DNA of 64,000 bases from Denitrobaculum tricleocarpae (GTDB taxonomy: Bacteria; Pseudomonadota; Alphaproteobacteria; Kiloniellales; Kiloniellaceae), in the NCBI RefSeq assembly GCF_007004665.1, contig NZ_ML660052.1, positions 496,001 to 560,000 of the forward strand, written 5' to 3'. The translations under genes were made by a program, and so were the position numbers. Shown piece after piece: positions 38,131 to 48,010 of this stretch. Within the stretch, counting starts at the first letter, position 1. Each line of letters starts with the position of its first letter. The notes under the pieces were generated by a model, which saw only the letters and a list, made by a program, of their open reading frames with translations, did no database searches and was not told the DNA's origin.

Positions 38131-39624
38131 ATGACCGCTTACGATACTCTTCAGAACCGCTTCCGCCGTTTGCATGCACTCAATGAGGCTGCCGGCGTGT
38201 TGCACTGGGACATGTCGACCATGATGCCGTCCGGCGGTGCACAGGCCCGCACCGAACAACTGGCGGTTCTGAGCGTGACCAGCCACGAACTTCTTGTCGA
38301 TCCCCAGATGCGGGATCTTTTTGAGGCGGCGGAGCAGGAAAGCGGCCTGCAGCAGGATACCTGGAGGCAGGCGAACCTGCGCGAGATGCGCAGACGCTGG
38401 CGGCATGCCACGGCCCTGGACGCGGATCTGGTCGAGGCGACCATGAAAGCCTGTAAGAGCTGTGAGATGATCTGGCGGGAAGCCCGGCCAAAGGGGGATT
38501 TCGCTGCTGTCCTGCCGGCTCTGGGCGAGGTCCTGAAGCTGTCACGCGAGGCCGCGACGGCCAAGGCGGAGGTCTTCGACTGCTCGATGTATGACGCGCT
38601 GCTGGATCAGTACGAGCCCGGCGGGTCATCCGAGACGATCGACGATATTTTCGATGATCTGGCCGAGTTCCTGCCGCATCTACTGTCCGATGTTCTCGAT
38701 TGGCAGTCGCAGAAGCCGGAGCCTCTGGCGCTGGAGGGGCCCTTTCCCCTGGATGCGCAGGAAGCCCTGGCACGCGAGATGATGCAGGCGGTCGGCTTTA
38801 ACTTCGAACACGGACGTCTGGACGTCAGTCTTCATCCCTTCTGCGGCGGGGTGCCGGATGACGTCCGGATCACGACCCGGTACGACAGTGACGACTTCAT
38901 GAAGGCCCTGATGGGCGTTCTTCACGAGACGGGACACGCGCTTTACGAACGGGGATTGCCTCAGGACTGGCGGTTGCAGCCGGTTGGCGAAGCACGTGGC
39001 ATGGCCGTCCATGAGAGCCAGTCGCTTCTTATCGAGATGCAGGCATGCCGCAGCGCAGAATTCATGGCCTTTGCAGCACCGCTGGCGCGACAGGCCTTTG
39101 GCACCGAGGGGGCGGCCTGGACGCCTGAAAATCTGCTCGCGGTCTACAATCAGGTGAAGCCGGACTTCATCCGGGTCGATGCAGATGAAGTCACCTATCC
39201 GGCGCATGTCATCCTGCGTTACCGCCTGGAAAAGGCCCTCATCGAGGACGAGATGCCCCTGGCGGAGCTTCCCGAGGCCTGGAATGAAGGGCTTGGGGAG
39301 TTGCTCGGTATTACGCCGCCTGATGACAGCCTGGGGTGCCTTCAGGACATTCATTGGTTCGACGGCGCCTGGGGCTATTTCCCGACTTATACGCTCGGCG
39401 CCATGGCGGCAGCACAGCTCTTCGCCGCGGCAAAGGCGGCGGAACCCGATATTCCCGCAGATATCGCCAAGGGTGACTTCAGTCGCCTGATGGCTTGGCT
39501 GGGCACCAATGTGCATGCAAAAGGTTCGCTCCTGACAACCGATGAGCTTCTGGAGCAGGCGACCGGTAAATCTCTTGATGTGGAGATTTTCAAAGGCTAT
39601 CTGGCGAACCGCTACCTGAACTGA
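38131..39624 (+). CDS. Carboxypeptidase M32
   Basis: 497 residues, full length. M32 peptidases (Taq carboxypeptidase type) are zinc exopeptidases that remove C-terminal residues, with a long helical fold. The zinc site HETGH is at 265-269 in VLHETGHALYE. Other family motifs are LHWDMSTMMP near 24-33 and DVRITTRYDSDDFMKAL just before the zinc site. Cytoplasmic. Its cellular task in bacteria is not well defined. Confidence 0.94.
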   Translation: MTAYDTLQNRFRRLHALNEAAGVLHWDMSTMMPSGGAQARTEQLAVLSVTSHELLVDPQMRDLFEAAEQESGLQQDTWRQANLREMRRRWRHATALDADLVEATMKACKSCEMIWREARPKGDFAAVLPALGEVLKLSREAATAKAEVFDCSMYDALLDQYEPGGSSETIDDIFDDLAEFLPHLLSDVLDWQSQKPEPLALEGPFPLDAQEALAREMMQAVGFNFEHGRLDVSLHPFCGGVPDDVRITTRYDSDDFMKALMGVLHETGHALYERGLPQDWRLQPVGEARGMAVHESQSLLIEMQACRSAEFMAFAAPLARQAFGTEGAAWTPENLLAVYNQVKPDFIRVDADEVTYPAHVILRYRLEKALIEDEMPLAELPEAWNEGLGELLGITPPDDSLGCLQDIHWFDGAWGYFPTYTLGAMAAAQLFAAAKAAEPDIPADIAKGDFSRLMAWLGTNVHAKGSLLTTDELLEQATGKSLDVEIFKGYLANRYLN

Positions 39625-39686
39625 CCGGGCATCAAGGTGCCGGACAAACCTGCCGGCTGTGAATGATGGTTCGAGCTGCTAAATCC

Positions 39687-39733
39687 GATCCCGTTTTATC
39701 GGATCCATAAAATGGCGCCCCCAAAACGGGATC
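39687..39733. terminator. Inverted repeat after the M32 gene
   Basis: GATCCCGTTTT (39687-39697) and AAAACGGGATC (39723-39733) make a perfect 11-bp stem. The A/T part at the inner end is followed by no T-run outside. It lies 62 bases past the M32 stop and 71 bases before thrC; termination is plausible in either direction but unproven. Confidence 0.5.
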
Positions 39734-39803
39734 TGCCGCAGCGAGACTTGCTGCGAGCCCGGGCCCTGTCTAGATTACCCACCTAAATTTTGGGTAACTG
39801 CAG

Positions 39804-41237
39804 ATGAAGTACCACTCTACCAGGGGGAATGCCCCGATCCTGACGTTCGATGAGGTCCTGCTTGCCGGCCTGGCGCGGGATGGCGGCCTCTATCTGCCGG
39901 AAAGCTGGCCGAGTTTTTCGGCAAAGGAGATCAGGTCTTTCGCGGGAATGCGTTACCCGGATCTGGCGTTTCATATTGTCCGGCCATTCGTCGGCGACTG
40001 CATCCCGGAAGAGGATTTGAAAGCGCTGATCGATGATGCCTATGCGGATTTCGGGCATGCCGCCGTCGCGCCGCTCAAGCAGCTGGACTCGGACCTCTGG
40101 CTCATGGAGCTGTTTCACGGACCGACGCTGGCCTTTAAGGACTTTGCGCTGCAACTCCTCGGCCGTTTGTTTGACTATGTTCTGACCCGCCGGGGCGAGC
40201 GGGTGACGATCGTTGGCGCAACGTCGGGTGATACGGGATCTGCGGCCATCGAAGCCTGCAGGGACCGCTCCCAGATCGATATCTTCATCCTGCACCCCCA
40301 GGGCCGGGTATCGGAGGTTCAGCGGCGTCAGATGACCACGGTGCAGGCCGCGAACGTTTACAACATCGCATTGGACGGCACCTTTGATGACTGCCAGGAC
40401 GCGGTGAAGGCCATGTTCAACGATGGCGCATTCCGGGACCGGGTGTCGCTCTCGGCGGTCAATTCGATCAACTGGGCCCGCATCATGGCCCAGATTGTCT
40501 ATTACTTCGCCGCGGGTGTGGCTCTCGGGGCGCCGGACCGGCCGATCGGCTTCTCGGTGCCGACCGGAAACTTCGGCAATGTCTTCGCCGCCTATGCCGC
40601 CGGACGCATGGGCCTGCCGGTTTCGCAACTGGTCGTCGGGTCGAACCGCAACGACATCCTCACGCGCTTCTTCGAGACCGGCTCGATGGATATGCTGCCG
40701 GTGGAAGCGAGCCTCTCGCCTTCCATGGACATTCAGGTCTCCAGCAATTTCGAGCGCCTGCTGTTCGATCTTCTCGACCAGGATGGCGCAGCCGTTGCCG
40801 AGACGCTGTCCAGTTTCCGCGCGACAGGCCGCTTCGCGCTCGCGCCCGAACGCCTGCAGCGCGCGCAGCGTCTCTTCGATGGCTATCGGCTGGATGACGA
40901 AACCACACTGGCCGAGATCGCCCGCCTGCAGCGCGAGACGGGCGAGGTCATCGACCCGCACTCGGCCATCGGCATCGCGGCGGCGCGCGTCAAACGCCGG
41001 GCGGACGTTCCGGTCATGATTGCCATGGCAACAGCCCATCCTGCAAAGTTTCCCGATGCCGTCGAGCGTGCCTGTGGAATCAGGCCCGCATTACCCGCCA
41101 ACCTAAGTGACCTTTACGAGCGCGAGGAGCGTCTGTCCACTCTGCCCAACGATTTGAACCAGCTGATGTCTTTTGTCGAGAGTAACCGATGGCCCTCCAA
41201 CCAGGGGGCCGCAGTTTCCTCGGAGCGCTCGGCATGA
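39804..41237 (+). CDS. thrC: Threonine synthase
   Basis: 477 residues. A PLP enzyme that turns O-phosphohomoserine into threonine. The Schiff-base Lys112 lies in HGPTLAFKDFALQLLG. The phosphate-binding loop GATSGDTGSAAIEAC and FSVPTGNFGNVFAAY are characteristic of the long (yeast/alpha-type) ThrC. The homoserine kinase gene for the preceding step, thrB, is at 48.5 kb. The stop overlaps the M16 gene by four bases. Confidence 0.95.
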   Translation: MKYHSTRGNAPILTFDEVLLAGLARDGGLYLPESWPSFSAKEIRSFAGMRYPDLAFHIVRPFVGDCIPEEDLKALIDDAYADFGHAAVAPLKQLDSDLWLMELFHGPTLAFKDFALQLLGRLFDYVLTRRGERVTIVGATSGDTGSAAIEACRDRSQIDIFILHPQGRVSEVQRRQMTTVQAANVYNIALDGTFDDCQDAVKAMFNDGAFRDRVSLSAVNSINWARIMAQIVYYFAAGVALGAPDRPIGFSVPTGNFGNVFAAYAAGRMGLPVSQLVVGSNRNDILTRFFETGSMDMLPVEASLSPSMDIQVSSNFERLLFDLLDQDGAAVAETLSSFRATGRFALAPERLQRAQRLFDGYRLDDETTLAEIARLQRETGEVIDPHSAIGIAAARVKRRADVPVMIAMATAHPAKFPDAVERACGIRPALPANLSDLYEREERLSTLPNDLNQLMSFVESNRWPSNQGAAVSSERSA

Positions 41238-42490
41238 GCGTAGAGGTTTCGACGCTTTCCAATGGTCTGCGGGTCGCGACCGACCGGATCGATACTGTAG
41301 AGACCGCGTCTCTGGGCGCCTGGGTGGGCGTCGGCACGCGCCACGAACCGGCGGCCGTCAACGGTGTGGCCCACATGCTCGAACACATGGCCTTCAAGGG
41401 CACCAAACGCCGCTCGGCCTACGCCATCGCCGAGGAGATCGAGGCGGTCGGCGGGCACATGAACGCTTACACCAGCCGCGAGAATACGGCCTTTTATGCC
41501 AGGACCCTGGCGGAGGATGTGCCACTCGCGGTCGATATCATCGGCGACATCCTTCAGTCCTCGACCTTCGATCAGGAAGAGCTGCAACGCGAGCGCGCGG
41601 TCGTGCTGCAGGAGATCGGTCAAGCCGCGGATACGCCGGACGACGTTATATTCGATTACTTCCAGGAAACGGCATATCCATCGCAGGCACTTGGCCGGCC
41701 GGTTCTCGGGACCAGCGAGATCGTCGGGAGTTTTCAGCGCGATACCCTGCGTGACTACATGGCCAATCACTATGGTGCGGAGAACATGGTGGTGGCTGCT
41801 TCGGGCAAAGTGGAGCACCGCCAGTTCGTGGATCTGGTCGAAGCGCATTTTGGCGGGCTGTCGGCGGGTACATCGCTGGAGGAGGAAAAGGCCGACTACC
41901 GGGGGGGCGAGTACCGGGAGAAACGTGACCTGGAGCAGGTGCACTTTCTGCTGGGTTTTCACTCCGTCGACTACCACGACCCGGACTATTACGCCGGCCT
42001 GGTGATGTCGACCCTCTTCGGCGGCGGCATGTCCTCGCGTTTGTTTCAGGAAATCCGTGAAAAGCGCGGCCTGGTCTATTCCATCTACTCCTTTGCGTCG
42101 GCCTACAGCGACGATGGTGTCTTTGGCGTCTACGCCGGCACCGGCGAAGCGCAAGCCGCCGAGATGGTGCCGGTCATTTGCGAGGAAGTTCTGAAGCTGT
42201 GCGAGTCGGTCAGCGACGAAGAGGTGGCGCGCGCGGCTGCGCAGCTCAAGGCCTCGATCCTGATGAGCAGGGAAAGCAGCAGCGCCCGCTGTGAACAGCT
42301 TGCGCAGCAGCTTCTGGTCTATGGACGCCCGGTCACCTCGGCCGAGATTGTTGAGAGAATCTCCTCGATCGATGGGGCGCAGGTTGTCGCACTGGCGCGT
42401 CGGATGATTGCGTCCGCACCCACCGTTGCGACCATCGGGCCGATCGCCGGGGTCGCATCCATTGATGAAATCGGTAATCGGCTGGGGTGA
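41234..42490 (+). CDS. M16-family zinc peptidase (mitochondrial processing peptidase-like)
   Basis: 418 residues from the ATG at 41234, whose ATGA overlaps the thrC stop. An inverzincin: HMLEH carries His47, Glu50 and His51 of the HXXEH site, with a further Glu ligand in QERAVVLQEIGQAA-like sequence. Two homologous halves make the closed barrel. Close to the alpha/beta subunits of mitochondrial processing peptidase, as is usual for thrC-linked genes in Alphaproteobacteria. Degrades peptides; no signal peptide seen. Confidence 0.93.
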   Translation: MSVEVSTLSNGLRVATDRIDTVETASLGAWVGVGTRHEPAAVNGVAHMLEHMAFKGTKRRSAYAIAEEIEAVGGHMNAYTSRENTAFYARTLAEDVPLAVDIIGDILQSSTFDQEELQRERAVVLQEIGQAADTPDDVIFDYFQETAYPSQALGRPVLGTSEIVGSFQRDTLRDYMANHYGAENMVVAASGKVEHRQFVDLVEAHFGGLSAGTSLEEEKADYRGGEYREKRDLEQVHFLLGFHSVDYHDPDYYAGLVMSTLFGGGMSSRLFQEIREKRGLVYSIYSFASAYSDDGVFGVYAGTGEAQAAEMVPVICEEVLKLCESVSDEEVARAAAQLKASILMSRESSSARCEQLAQQLLVYGRPVTSAEIVERISSIDGAQVVALARRMIASAPTVATIGPIAGVASIDEIGNRLG

Positions 42491-42496
42491 AGATCG

Positions 42497-43114
42497 GTGC
42501 TGTTGTCGAACTTTCGTAGTCAGGATGCGAAGGCACTGCGTCTCATAAATCGACGGGTCTTTCTCCGCGCTCCGCAACCTGGGGACTGGCGGGACTGGGC
42601 CGATGTGCGCGCACAGAGCCGCGACTTTCTGACCCCCTGGGAGCCCACCTGGTCCTATGATGCTCTGACACGGGGGGCTTTTCGCCGCCGCCTGCGCCAA
42701 TACGGCAGCGAATGGCGCCAGGGCGTCGGTTACAGCTTTTTCGTCTTCCGCGGCGAAGACAACGCCCTGATGGGGGGCATTACCATCTCCAACCTGCGCC
42801 GCGGTGTGGCGCAGTGTGCGAGTCTCGGTTACTGGATCGGCCGACGCTACGCCCGCCAGGGCTTCATGAGCGAGGCCCTGGTCGCCGTGCTCGACTACGG
42901 CTTCGAACAGTTGGGCCTGCATCGCTTGGAGGCGGCCTGCCTGCCCAGCAACGCGGCAAGTCAGGGGCTGCTGCAAAAGGTCGGCTTCTCTGAAGAGGGC
43001 TACGCCCGGGAATATCTGCGGATCAATGCCCAGTGGCAGGATCACCGCCTCTTCGCGGTCCTGCGCGACGACAAGCGCCCGCGGAGTTCACCGGCAGATG
43101 GCTGGAGCGGTTAA
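42497..43114 (+). CDS. GNAT-family N-acetyltransferase, RimJ-like
   Basis: 205 residues from a GTG at 42497, six bases after the M16 stop. The RimJ/RimL type fold has RVFLRAPQPGDWRDWADVR at the N-terminus, then ASLGYWIGRRYARQGFMSEAL (acetyl-CoA loop) and NAASQGLLQKVGFSEEGYA. RimJ-type enzymes acetylate N-termini of ribosomal proteins or other amines. It ends the thrC-M16-GNAT run and converges with yqgE. Confidence 0.9.
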   Translation: MLLSNFRSQDAKALRLINRRVFLRAPQPGDWRDWADVRAQSRDFLTPWEPTWSYDALTRGAFRRRLRQYGSEWRQGVGYSFFVFRGEDNALMGGITISNLRRGVAQCASLGYWIGRRYARQGFMSEALVAVLDYGFEQLGLHRLEAACLPSNAASQGLLQKVGFSEEGYAREYLRINAQWQDHRLFAVLRDDKRPRSSPADGWSG

Positions 43115-43145
43115 GGGCGGTTAAGGACTGAGAATAGGGTTGATG

Positions 43146-43718
43146 TCAGGCGTGCCCGGCGTCACCCGAGAGCATCGAAATATCGATCCCCAGTTTTGCG
43201 ATCGCACGTTCCCACTTGTCGTCCAGGCTCTTGTCGAAGATCAGTTCTTCGTCCGCGGCGGCGTGCAGCCAGCCGTTGGCCTGGATCTCACCGTCGAGCT
43301 GTCCCGGCCCCCAACCCGCATAACCCAAGGCAAGGAGACTGCGGCGCGGACCGTTTCCGCTGGCCATGTCCTGCAGGATATCGATCGTTGCGGTCAGGGC
43401 CACCGAATCATTCACCTGCAGGCTGGAATCCTGAACGTACTCGCCGGAGTGCAAAACGAAACCCCTTGCGGATTCGACCGGGCCGCCGAAATGCACCTTG
43501 ATTTCGTCAGAGGCATTCCCGCGCGCAACGCCGAGCTGTTCCAGGAGGTCAGGAAAGGTGATCGCGCCGACCAGACGGTTAATGACCAGTCCCATCGCGC
43601 CATTCTCGTTATGCGCGCAAACATATATGACGGTACGCGTAAAACGGGGGTCCATCATCTGCGGCATGGCGATGAGAAGTTGACCCGTCAGAGAAGTATC
43701 GTCGCTGGCTTCGCTCAT
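43146..43718 (-). CDS. YqgE/AlgH family protein
   Basis: 190 residues of the AlgH/YqgE family, defined by GQLLIAMPQMMDPRFTRTVIYVCAHNENGAMGLVINR at the N-terminus (quoted in part: LLIAMPQMMDPRFTRTVIY). Further landmarks are HFGGPVESARGFVLHS and ALGYAGWGPGQLDGEI. Structures of the family show a conserved fold but no agreed function; a link to regulation of alginate was reported in Pseudomonas. It is divergent from the DsbD-like gene. Confidence 0.93.
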   Translation of the reverse strand: MSEASDDTSLTGQLLIAMPQMMDPRFTRTVIYVCAHNENGAMGLVINRLVGAITFPDLLEQLGVARGNASDEIKVHFGGPVESARGFVLHSGEYVQDSSLQVNDSVALTATIDILQDMASGNGPRRSLLALGYAGWGPGQLDGEIQANGWLHAAADEELIFDKSLDDKWERAIAKLGIDISMLSGDAGHA

Positions 43719-43960
43719 TGATCCTCGAGTCTGGTCGATCTTCGTTCCATCAGAGGAGACTATCGATCGTTCTCTTCATGAAACTGTTCGGACGCGATAA
43801 CACCGATGCTCCGGCATAGAATGCTCAAGGCACAATTTACTTCGTATGCGTCTGAAGTTCGCCGCCGCGAACAACTTAACAACACGATAATGTTACGCGT
43901 GCACTATCCCCCTCCGCACCTATATTATCTCACATGGTTTCATTGAGGATGTAAAGAACC

Positions 43961-46141
43961 TTGCCGTTAACTGCTTTGCACCGGGGATTTGCCAGGTTGG
44001 GCGCGGTTTTCGCGCTCGCGGGGACCCTTGCCGCGATGTCTTTGCAGGACGTTCAGGCGGCAGCCGGCCCCTGGGCGGAAAACGATCAGGCTGCTGTGCG
44101 TCTGATCGCTTCCGGCGCGACCACGGGCGAGAGTGGCGAGGTTCAACTCGGACTTCATTTCAGACTGTCGGATGGCTGGAAGATCTATTGGCGTTCACCG
44201 GGGGACGCCGGTTTCCCACCGACGACCGATTGGGCCGCGTCGAGCAATCTTGCAGAGGCCGCGCAGTCCTGGCCTGTGCCACACCGCTTCTCACTCTTCG
44301 GGCTGGAGACCTTTGGCTACGGAGACGAAGTCGTCTTTCCCATCAAGGCCAGGCTTGAGCGCGTTGGTGACCGTTTGAGCTTGCGCGGACAGGTCAATTA
44401 TCTGGTCTGTGACGAGATCTGTATTCCCCACAACCAGGAGGTCTCGCTCGATCTCGCGGCAGGGCCGGACAGCCGCTCGCCGGAAGGTTTCCTGATCGAC
44501 AGCTACAGTGCCCTTGTTCCCGATGACGGAACCCGAGCCGGCTGGACTCTGGTTTCCACATCGCTTGTGGGGGATATGGAATCCCCTTCGATTGAAGTCG
44601 TGGCGAAGGCTAAGTCGCCCTTTACAGAGCCGGATCTTCTGCTGGAAGGCCCGCCGGGCTTCACCTTCGGCAAGCCCGAGGTCGAGCTCAGCGATGGTGG
44701 CCAAACCGTGCTTTTACGGGCCGCCGTCGGCAAGAGCACGGTCGCGAAAGGCGTGATCGAGGGCAAGCAACTCACGGTGACCGTCACGGACGGGAACCAG
44801 GGGATGGAGCAGGCGGCGATCGCGCGCTTCGATAGCATGGCCGCCGGCAGCACCTCAGGCTTTGATTTGATCACCCTTTTGCCAATCCTTGGGTTGGCGT
44901 TGCTCGGGGGCTTGATTCTGAACCTCATGCCCTGCGTCCTGCCGGTCCTCTCCATCAAGCTTCTCTCCGTGGTCGAACAGGGCGGACGCAGCCGTGGCGA
45001 TGTGCGCGCAGGTTTCCTGGCGTCCGCCGCAGGCATTATTACGTCCTTCCTGGCTCTGGCTGCTGTTGCCGTGGCGCTGAAGTCGGGTGGTGCGGCGGTG
45101 GGATGGGGGATTCAGTTCCAGCAACCGCTCTTCCTGACGGCGATCACGCTTCTTGTTGCTCTTTTCGCGTTCAACTTGCTGGGCTTCTTTGAAATCGGAT
45201 TGCCCTCCGGCCTCGCCAATGCGCTCGGGCGCCCAACACCGCAGGGCGAGGTTCCAAAGAGCAAAGGTCGCGAGCTTGCAGGCCATTTCGGCAGCGGTGC
45301 TTTTGCCACCCTCCTGGCGACGCCCTGTTCCGCGCCTTTCCTTGGGACCGCGGTCGGTTTCGCACTGGCGCGGGGTGCGTCCGAGATCTTCCTGATTTTC
45401 ACCATGCTGGGAATCGGCCTGGCGGCTCCCTTCCTTCTGGTCGCCGCTTTCCCGGGACTGGCCAGCCGTTTGCCGAAACCGGGCGGATGGATGGTGACGC
45501 TGCGCTATATCCTGGGCCTCGCCCTGATTGCGACGGCCATCTGGCTGCTGAGCGTGCTCGCAAGCCAGATTGGGACGCTGGCGACCGCAGTGGCCGCGGC
45601 CCTGCTGATCGGACTGGGTATCGTGCTCTGGCTCGGCCGTAATCCCGCGAGGGCGCGTGGCGCGCTGGCGACAGGCATTGCGCTTCTGCTCGCCCTTGGC
45701 GCTTTCGCCCTGCCCAGCAGTTTCGCTGAGGCACCTAAGGTTCAGGTCACCGAAGACAACTGGGCGCCGCTCGACGAAGCCGAGATTGCTGCTCTCGTCG
45801 ACGGGGGGAACCTGGTCTTTGTCGATGTGACCGCCGATTGGTGCATTACCTGTCAGGTGAACAAGAAACTGGTGCTGGATAGCGAAGAGGTTCAGGAAAT
45901 CCTGAACCTGGAAACGACAGTCGCCATGCGGGGTGATTGGACCTCGCCCGACGAGACGATCACCGCATATCTGGCGAGCTTCGGACGCTACGGGATCCCT
46001 TTTAATGCGATTTATGGCCCGGGTGCTCCCGAGGGCGTCGCACTGCCCGAGCTTCTCACGCTCGATGCTGTCCGAGAAGCTGTTGCCCGGGCGTCCGGCG
46101 ATAATGGCGCCAAGTTGGCGGCGGGAGAGACTGCGCAATAG
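43961..46141 (+). CDS. DsbD-family protein-disulfide reductase (ScsB-like)
   Basis: 726 residues from a TTG at 43961, GAGGA being 11 bases upstream. Parts in order: signal peptide, periplasmic domain with CDEIC (YLVCDEICIPHNQE), eight or so membrane helices with two conserved Cys (NLMPCVLPVLSIKLL and TPCSAPFLGTAVG), and a periplasmic thioredoxin-like domain with WCITC. This is the layout of DsbD: electrons pass from cytoplasmic thioredoxin via the membrane Cys pair to periplasmic partners. The N-terminal domain resembles ScsB more than E. coli DsbD. A ~170-base gap follows. Confidence 0.9.
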   Translation: MPLTALHRGFARLGAVFALAGTLAAMSLQDVQAAAGPWAENDQAAVRLIASGATTGESGEVQLGLHFRLSDGWKIYWRSPGDAGFPPTTDWAASSNLAEAAQSWPVPHRFSLFGLETFGYGDEVVFPIKARLERVGDRLSLRGQVNYLVCDEICIPHNQEVSLDLAAGPDSRSPEGFLIDSYSALVPDDGTRAGWTLVSTSLVGDMESPSIEVVAKAKSPFTEPDLLLEGPPGFTFGKPEVELSDGGQTVLLRAAVGKSTVAKGVIEGKQLTVTVTDGNQGMEQAAIARFDSMAAGSTSGFDLITLLPILGLALLGGLILNLMPCVLPVLSIKLLSVVEQGGRSRGDVRAGFLASAAGIITSFLALAAVAVALKSGGAAVGWGIQFQQPLFLTAITLLVALFAFNLLGFFEIGLPSGLANALGRPTPQGEVPKSKGRELAGHFGSGAFATLLATPCSAPFLGTAVGFALARGASEIFLIFTMLGIGLAAPFLLVAAFPGLASRLPKPGGWMVTLRYILGLALIATAIWLLSVLASQIGTLATAVAAALLIGLGIVLWLGRNPARARGALATGIALLLALGAFALPSSFAEAPKVQVTEDNWAPLDEAEIAALVDGGNLVFVDVTADWCITCQVNKKLVLDSEEVQEILNLETTVAMRGDWTSPDETITAYLASFGRYGIPFNAIYGPGAPEGVALPELLTLDAVREAVARASGDNGAKLAAGETAQ

Positions 46142-46309
46142 GTCGCAGCGTACTGAGCCAGTTCCTTCGCGGGTGAAGTTTCAGATCATGCAAAACGCAC
46201 TACCCTCTTGGCGTTTTTATGTATTCAATAGCGGATACGTAAGCGGCGTCCTTCAAGTCTGATCAGGTCCGACGGCCCTGATGAGCGAAAACAGGGGGAG
46301 AGGTGTTTC

Positions 46310-47197
46310 ATGATAATCTCAGCAGGCTTTATCGGTATCGGCGCCATGGGACTTCCCATGACGACGATGCTCGCAAAGAACGGCGTGCCCATGACGGTCT
46401 GGGACGCAAACCCTGAGCAATCGGCAAAGGCTGGCCAACTGGATGGCGTGCGCCTCGCTGAGAATATTGCAGAGCTTGTCGGCGCGGCCGAGGTCATCTT
46501 TACCTGTCTCCCCAACGACCAGGTTGTCGAGAGCGTTTACCTGGGGGATGGCGGCATTGTCGGAGCACTCACCCCGGGCAGGATCACGGTAGACTGCTCG
46601 ACGGTCAGTTCTAAGATCACGCAGCGGGTAGCCGACGCGGCAAAGAAACAGGATTCGCAGCATATGGACGCCTCGATGCTCGGCTCCATACCCCAGGCGG
46701 AGAGCGGCGAAATCGGGTTTGTGGTCGGCGGAGATCCGGCTGCGCTCCAGAAAATTCAGCCTCTTCTCGATATACTGGGACGCTTCACCAAACATGCGGG
46801 GCCGGCCGGCTCGGCGAACCGCATCAAGATGATCCATCAGACTCTGGTGGCCGCCAATGCAGTTGCCGTTGCCGAAGCAATTGCGCTCTGCGAAGCGAGC
46901 GATACCGATCTGGATTGTTTCTACGATGTCGTATGCAACGCGGGTGGCTTTGCCTATTCGCGGTATTTTGAGAAGCGGGTCCCGCGCATGCGCGACGGCG
47001 ACTTTTCGCCGCTCTTTATGCTGGATCTGATGACCAAGGATTCGAAACTCGCCCGGGACCTTGCGCGGGATGTGGGGATGAGCGCGCCGCTTCTGGATCA
47101 GGTGATTGCGCGGTTTCAGGAGGGGCAGGCGAACGGTCTGGGGGCGAAGGACTTTTCCGCGGTTGCCCGTCTTTATCAATCCGGCGGCAAAGCGTGA
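46310..47197 (+). CDS. NAD(P)-dependent beta-hydroxyacid dehydrogenase (3-hydroxyisobutyrate dehydrogenase family)
   Basis: 295 residues, usual size. An N-terminal Rossmann domain starts with GFIGIGAMGLPMTTMLAKNG, followed by the substrate loop DASMLGSIPQAESGEIGFVVGG and the helix bearing the catalytic Lys in NRIKMIHQTLVAANAV. These mark the 3-hydroxyisobutyrate / tartronate semialdehyde / GlxR group. The specific substrate cannot be read. The gene stands alone between two spacers. Confidence 0.9.
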   Translation: MIISAGFIGIGAMGLPMTTMLAKNGVPMTVWDANPEQSAKAGQLDGVRLAENIAELVGAAEVIFTCLPNDQVVESVYLGDGGIVGALTPGRITVDCSTVSSKITQRVADAAKKQDSQHMDASMLGSIPQAESGEIGFVVGGDPAALQKIQPLLDILGRFTKHAGPAGSANRIKMIHQTLVAANAVAVAEAIALCEASDTDLDCFYDVVCNAGGFAYSRYFEKRVPRMRDGDFSPLFMLDLMTKDSKLARDLARDVGMSAPLLDQVIARFQEGQANGLGAKDFSAVARLYQSGGKA

Positions 47198-47391
47198 GCC
47201 GGGTAAGCCGCTGCGCGTAACGGCGGATCACGGCCGTTCGATGTTGCCACATGGTGAAATTGTGAAACAGCCCGCTTGGAAAAGCGCCATGGCGGCTCTA
47301 TCTTGCTAATCAGATTCCAATCTCAAGCGTGTGGGTTCATTTCCAAACTGCACGTAGATGTCAGTGAAAATCCAAAGAAGGGGAGACCAAC

Positions 47392-47874
47392 ATGGCCATT
47401 CAGGTGGGCGACAGCATTCCAAGCGCGACCTTTAAGGTGAAAACCGACAGCGGCCTCGACGACGTTTCGACCGAAGATCTCTTTTCCGGCAAAAAGGTGG
47501 TTCTTTTCGCGCTTCCCGGTGCCTACACACCGACCTGTTCGGCGAAGCACTTGCCGGGCTTTATCACGAATGCCGATGCCATCAAGGCGAAGGGTGTCGA
47601 CACCATCGCCTGCCTCTCAGTCAACGATGCCTTTGTCATGGGCTCCTGGGGCAAGGAGCAGGGGGCCGACGGTTCCGTTCTGATGCTTGCCGACGGCAAC
47701 GGCGATTTTTCAAAGGCGATCGGCCTGGACTTTGATGCCAGCGGCTTTGGCATGGGCACCCGTTCACAGCGTTACGCCATGATCGTCGAGGATGGCAAAG
47801 TGACGACCCTGAATGTCGAACAGCCAGGGGCTTTCGAAGTTTCGAGCGCCGAAGCCGTCATGGCGGCACTCTGA
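47392..47874 (+). CDS. Peroxiredoxin, Prx5 (AhpE/PrxII-like) type
   Basis: 160 residues. It reduces peroxides using a peroxidatic Cys49 in PGAYTPTCSAKHLPGF (PXXXTXXC motif), with the typical Prx5 features ACLSVNDAFVMGSW and TRSQRYAMIVEDGKV. A second Cys in DTIACLSVND could serve as resolving residue. The ATG is preceded by GGGGAG. Convergent with rnhA. Confidence 0.94.
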   Translation: MAIQVGDSIPSATFKVKTDSGLDDVSTEDLFSGKKVVLFALPGAYTPTCSAKHLPGFITNADAIKAKGVDTIACLSVNDAFVMGSWGKEQGADGSVLMLADGNGDFSKAIGLDFDASGFGMGTRSQRYAMIVEDGKVTTLNVEQPGAFEVSSAEAVMAAL

Positions 47875-47914
47875 AGCCAGTGACTGCCTCCGGCGCACTG
47901 CTGGATGCAAAATA

Positions 47915-47945
47915 AACGGCGGCCTCGCAAGGGTCGCCGTTCTCG
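47915..47945 (+). terminator. Terminator after the peroxiredoxin gene
   Basis: AACGGCGGCC (47915-47924) pairs with GGTCGCCGTT (47932-47941) with one G-U pair and a 7-base loop. Weakly T-rich sequence (TCTCGTTTG) follows. It lies 40 bases past the stop codon. Confidence 0.65.
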
Positions 47946-48010
47946 TTTGCGGGAAGCGGTTCGCGTCGGACTGAACCGCACCCGCACAATCCTGTCTGGT
48001 TCTTGCAGCA

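Noticed and set aside
41114-43045. 643-codon minus-strand open frame
   Set aside because: Antisense to thrC, M16 and GNAT genes, all with intact motifs; the composition is that of a GC-rich shadow.
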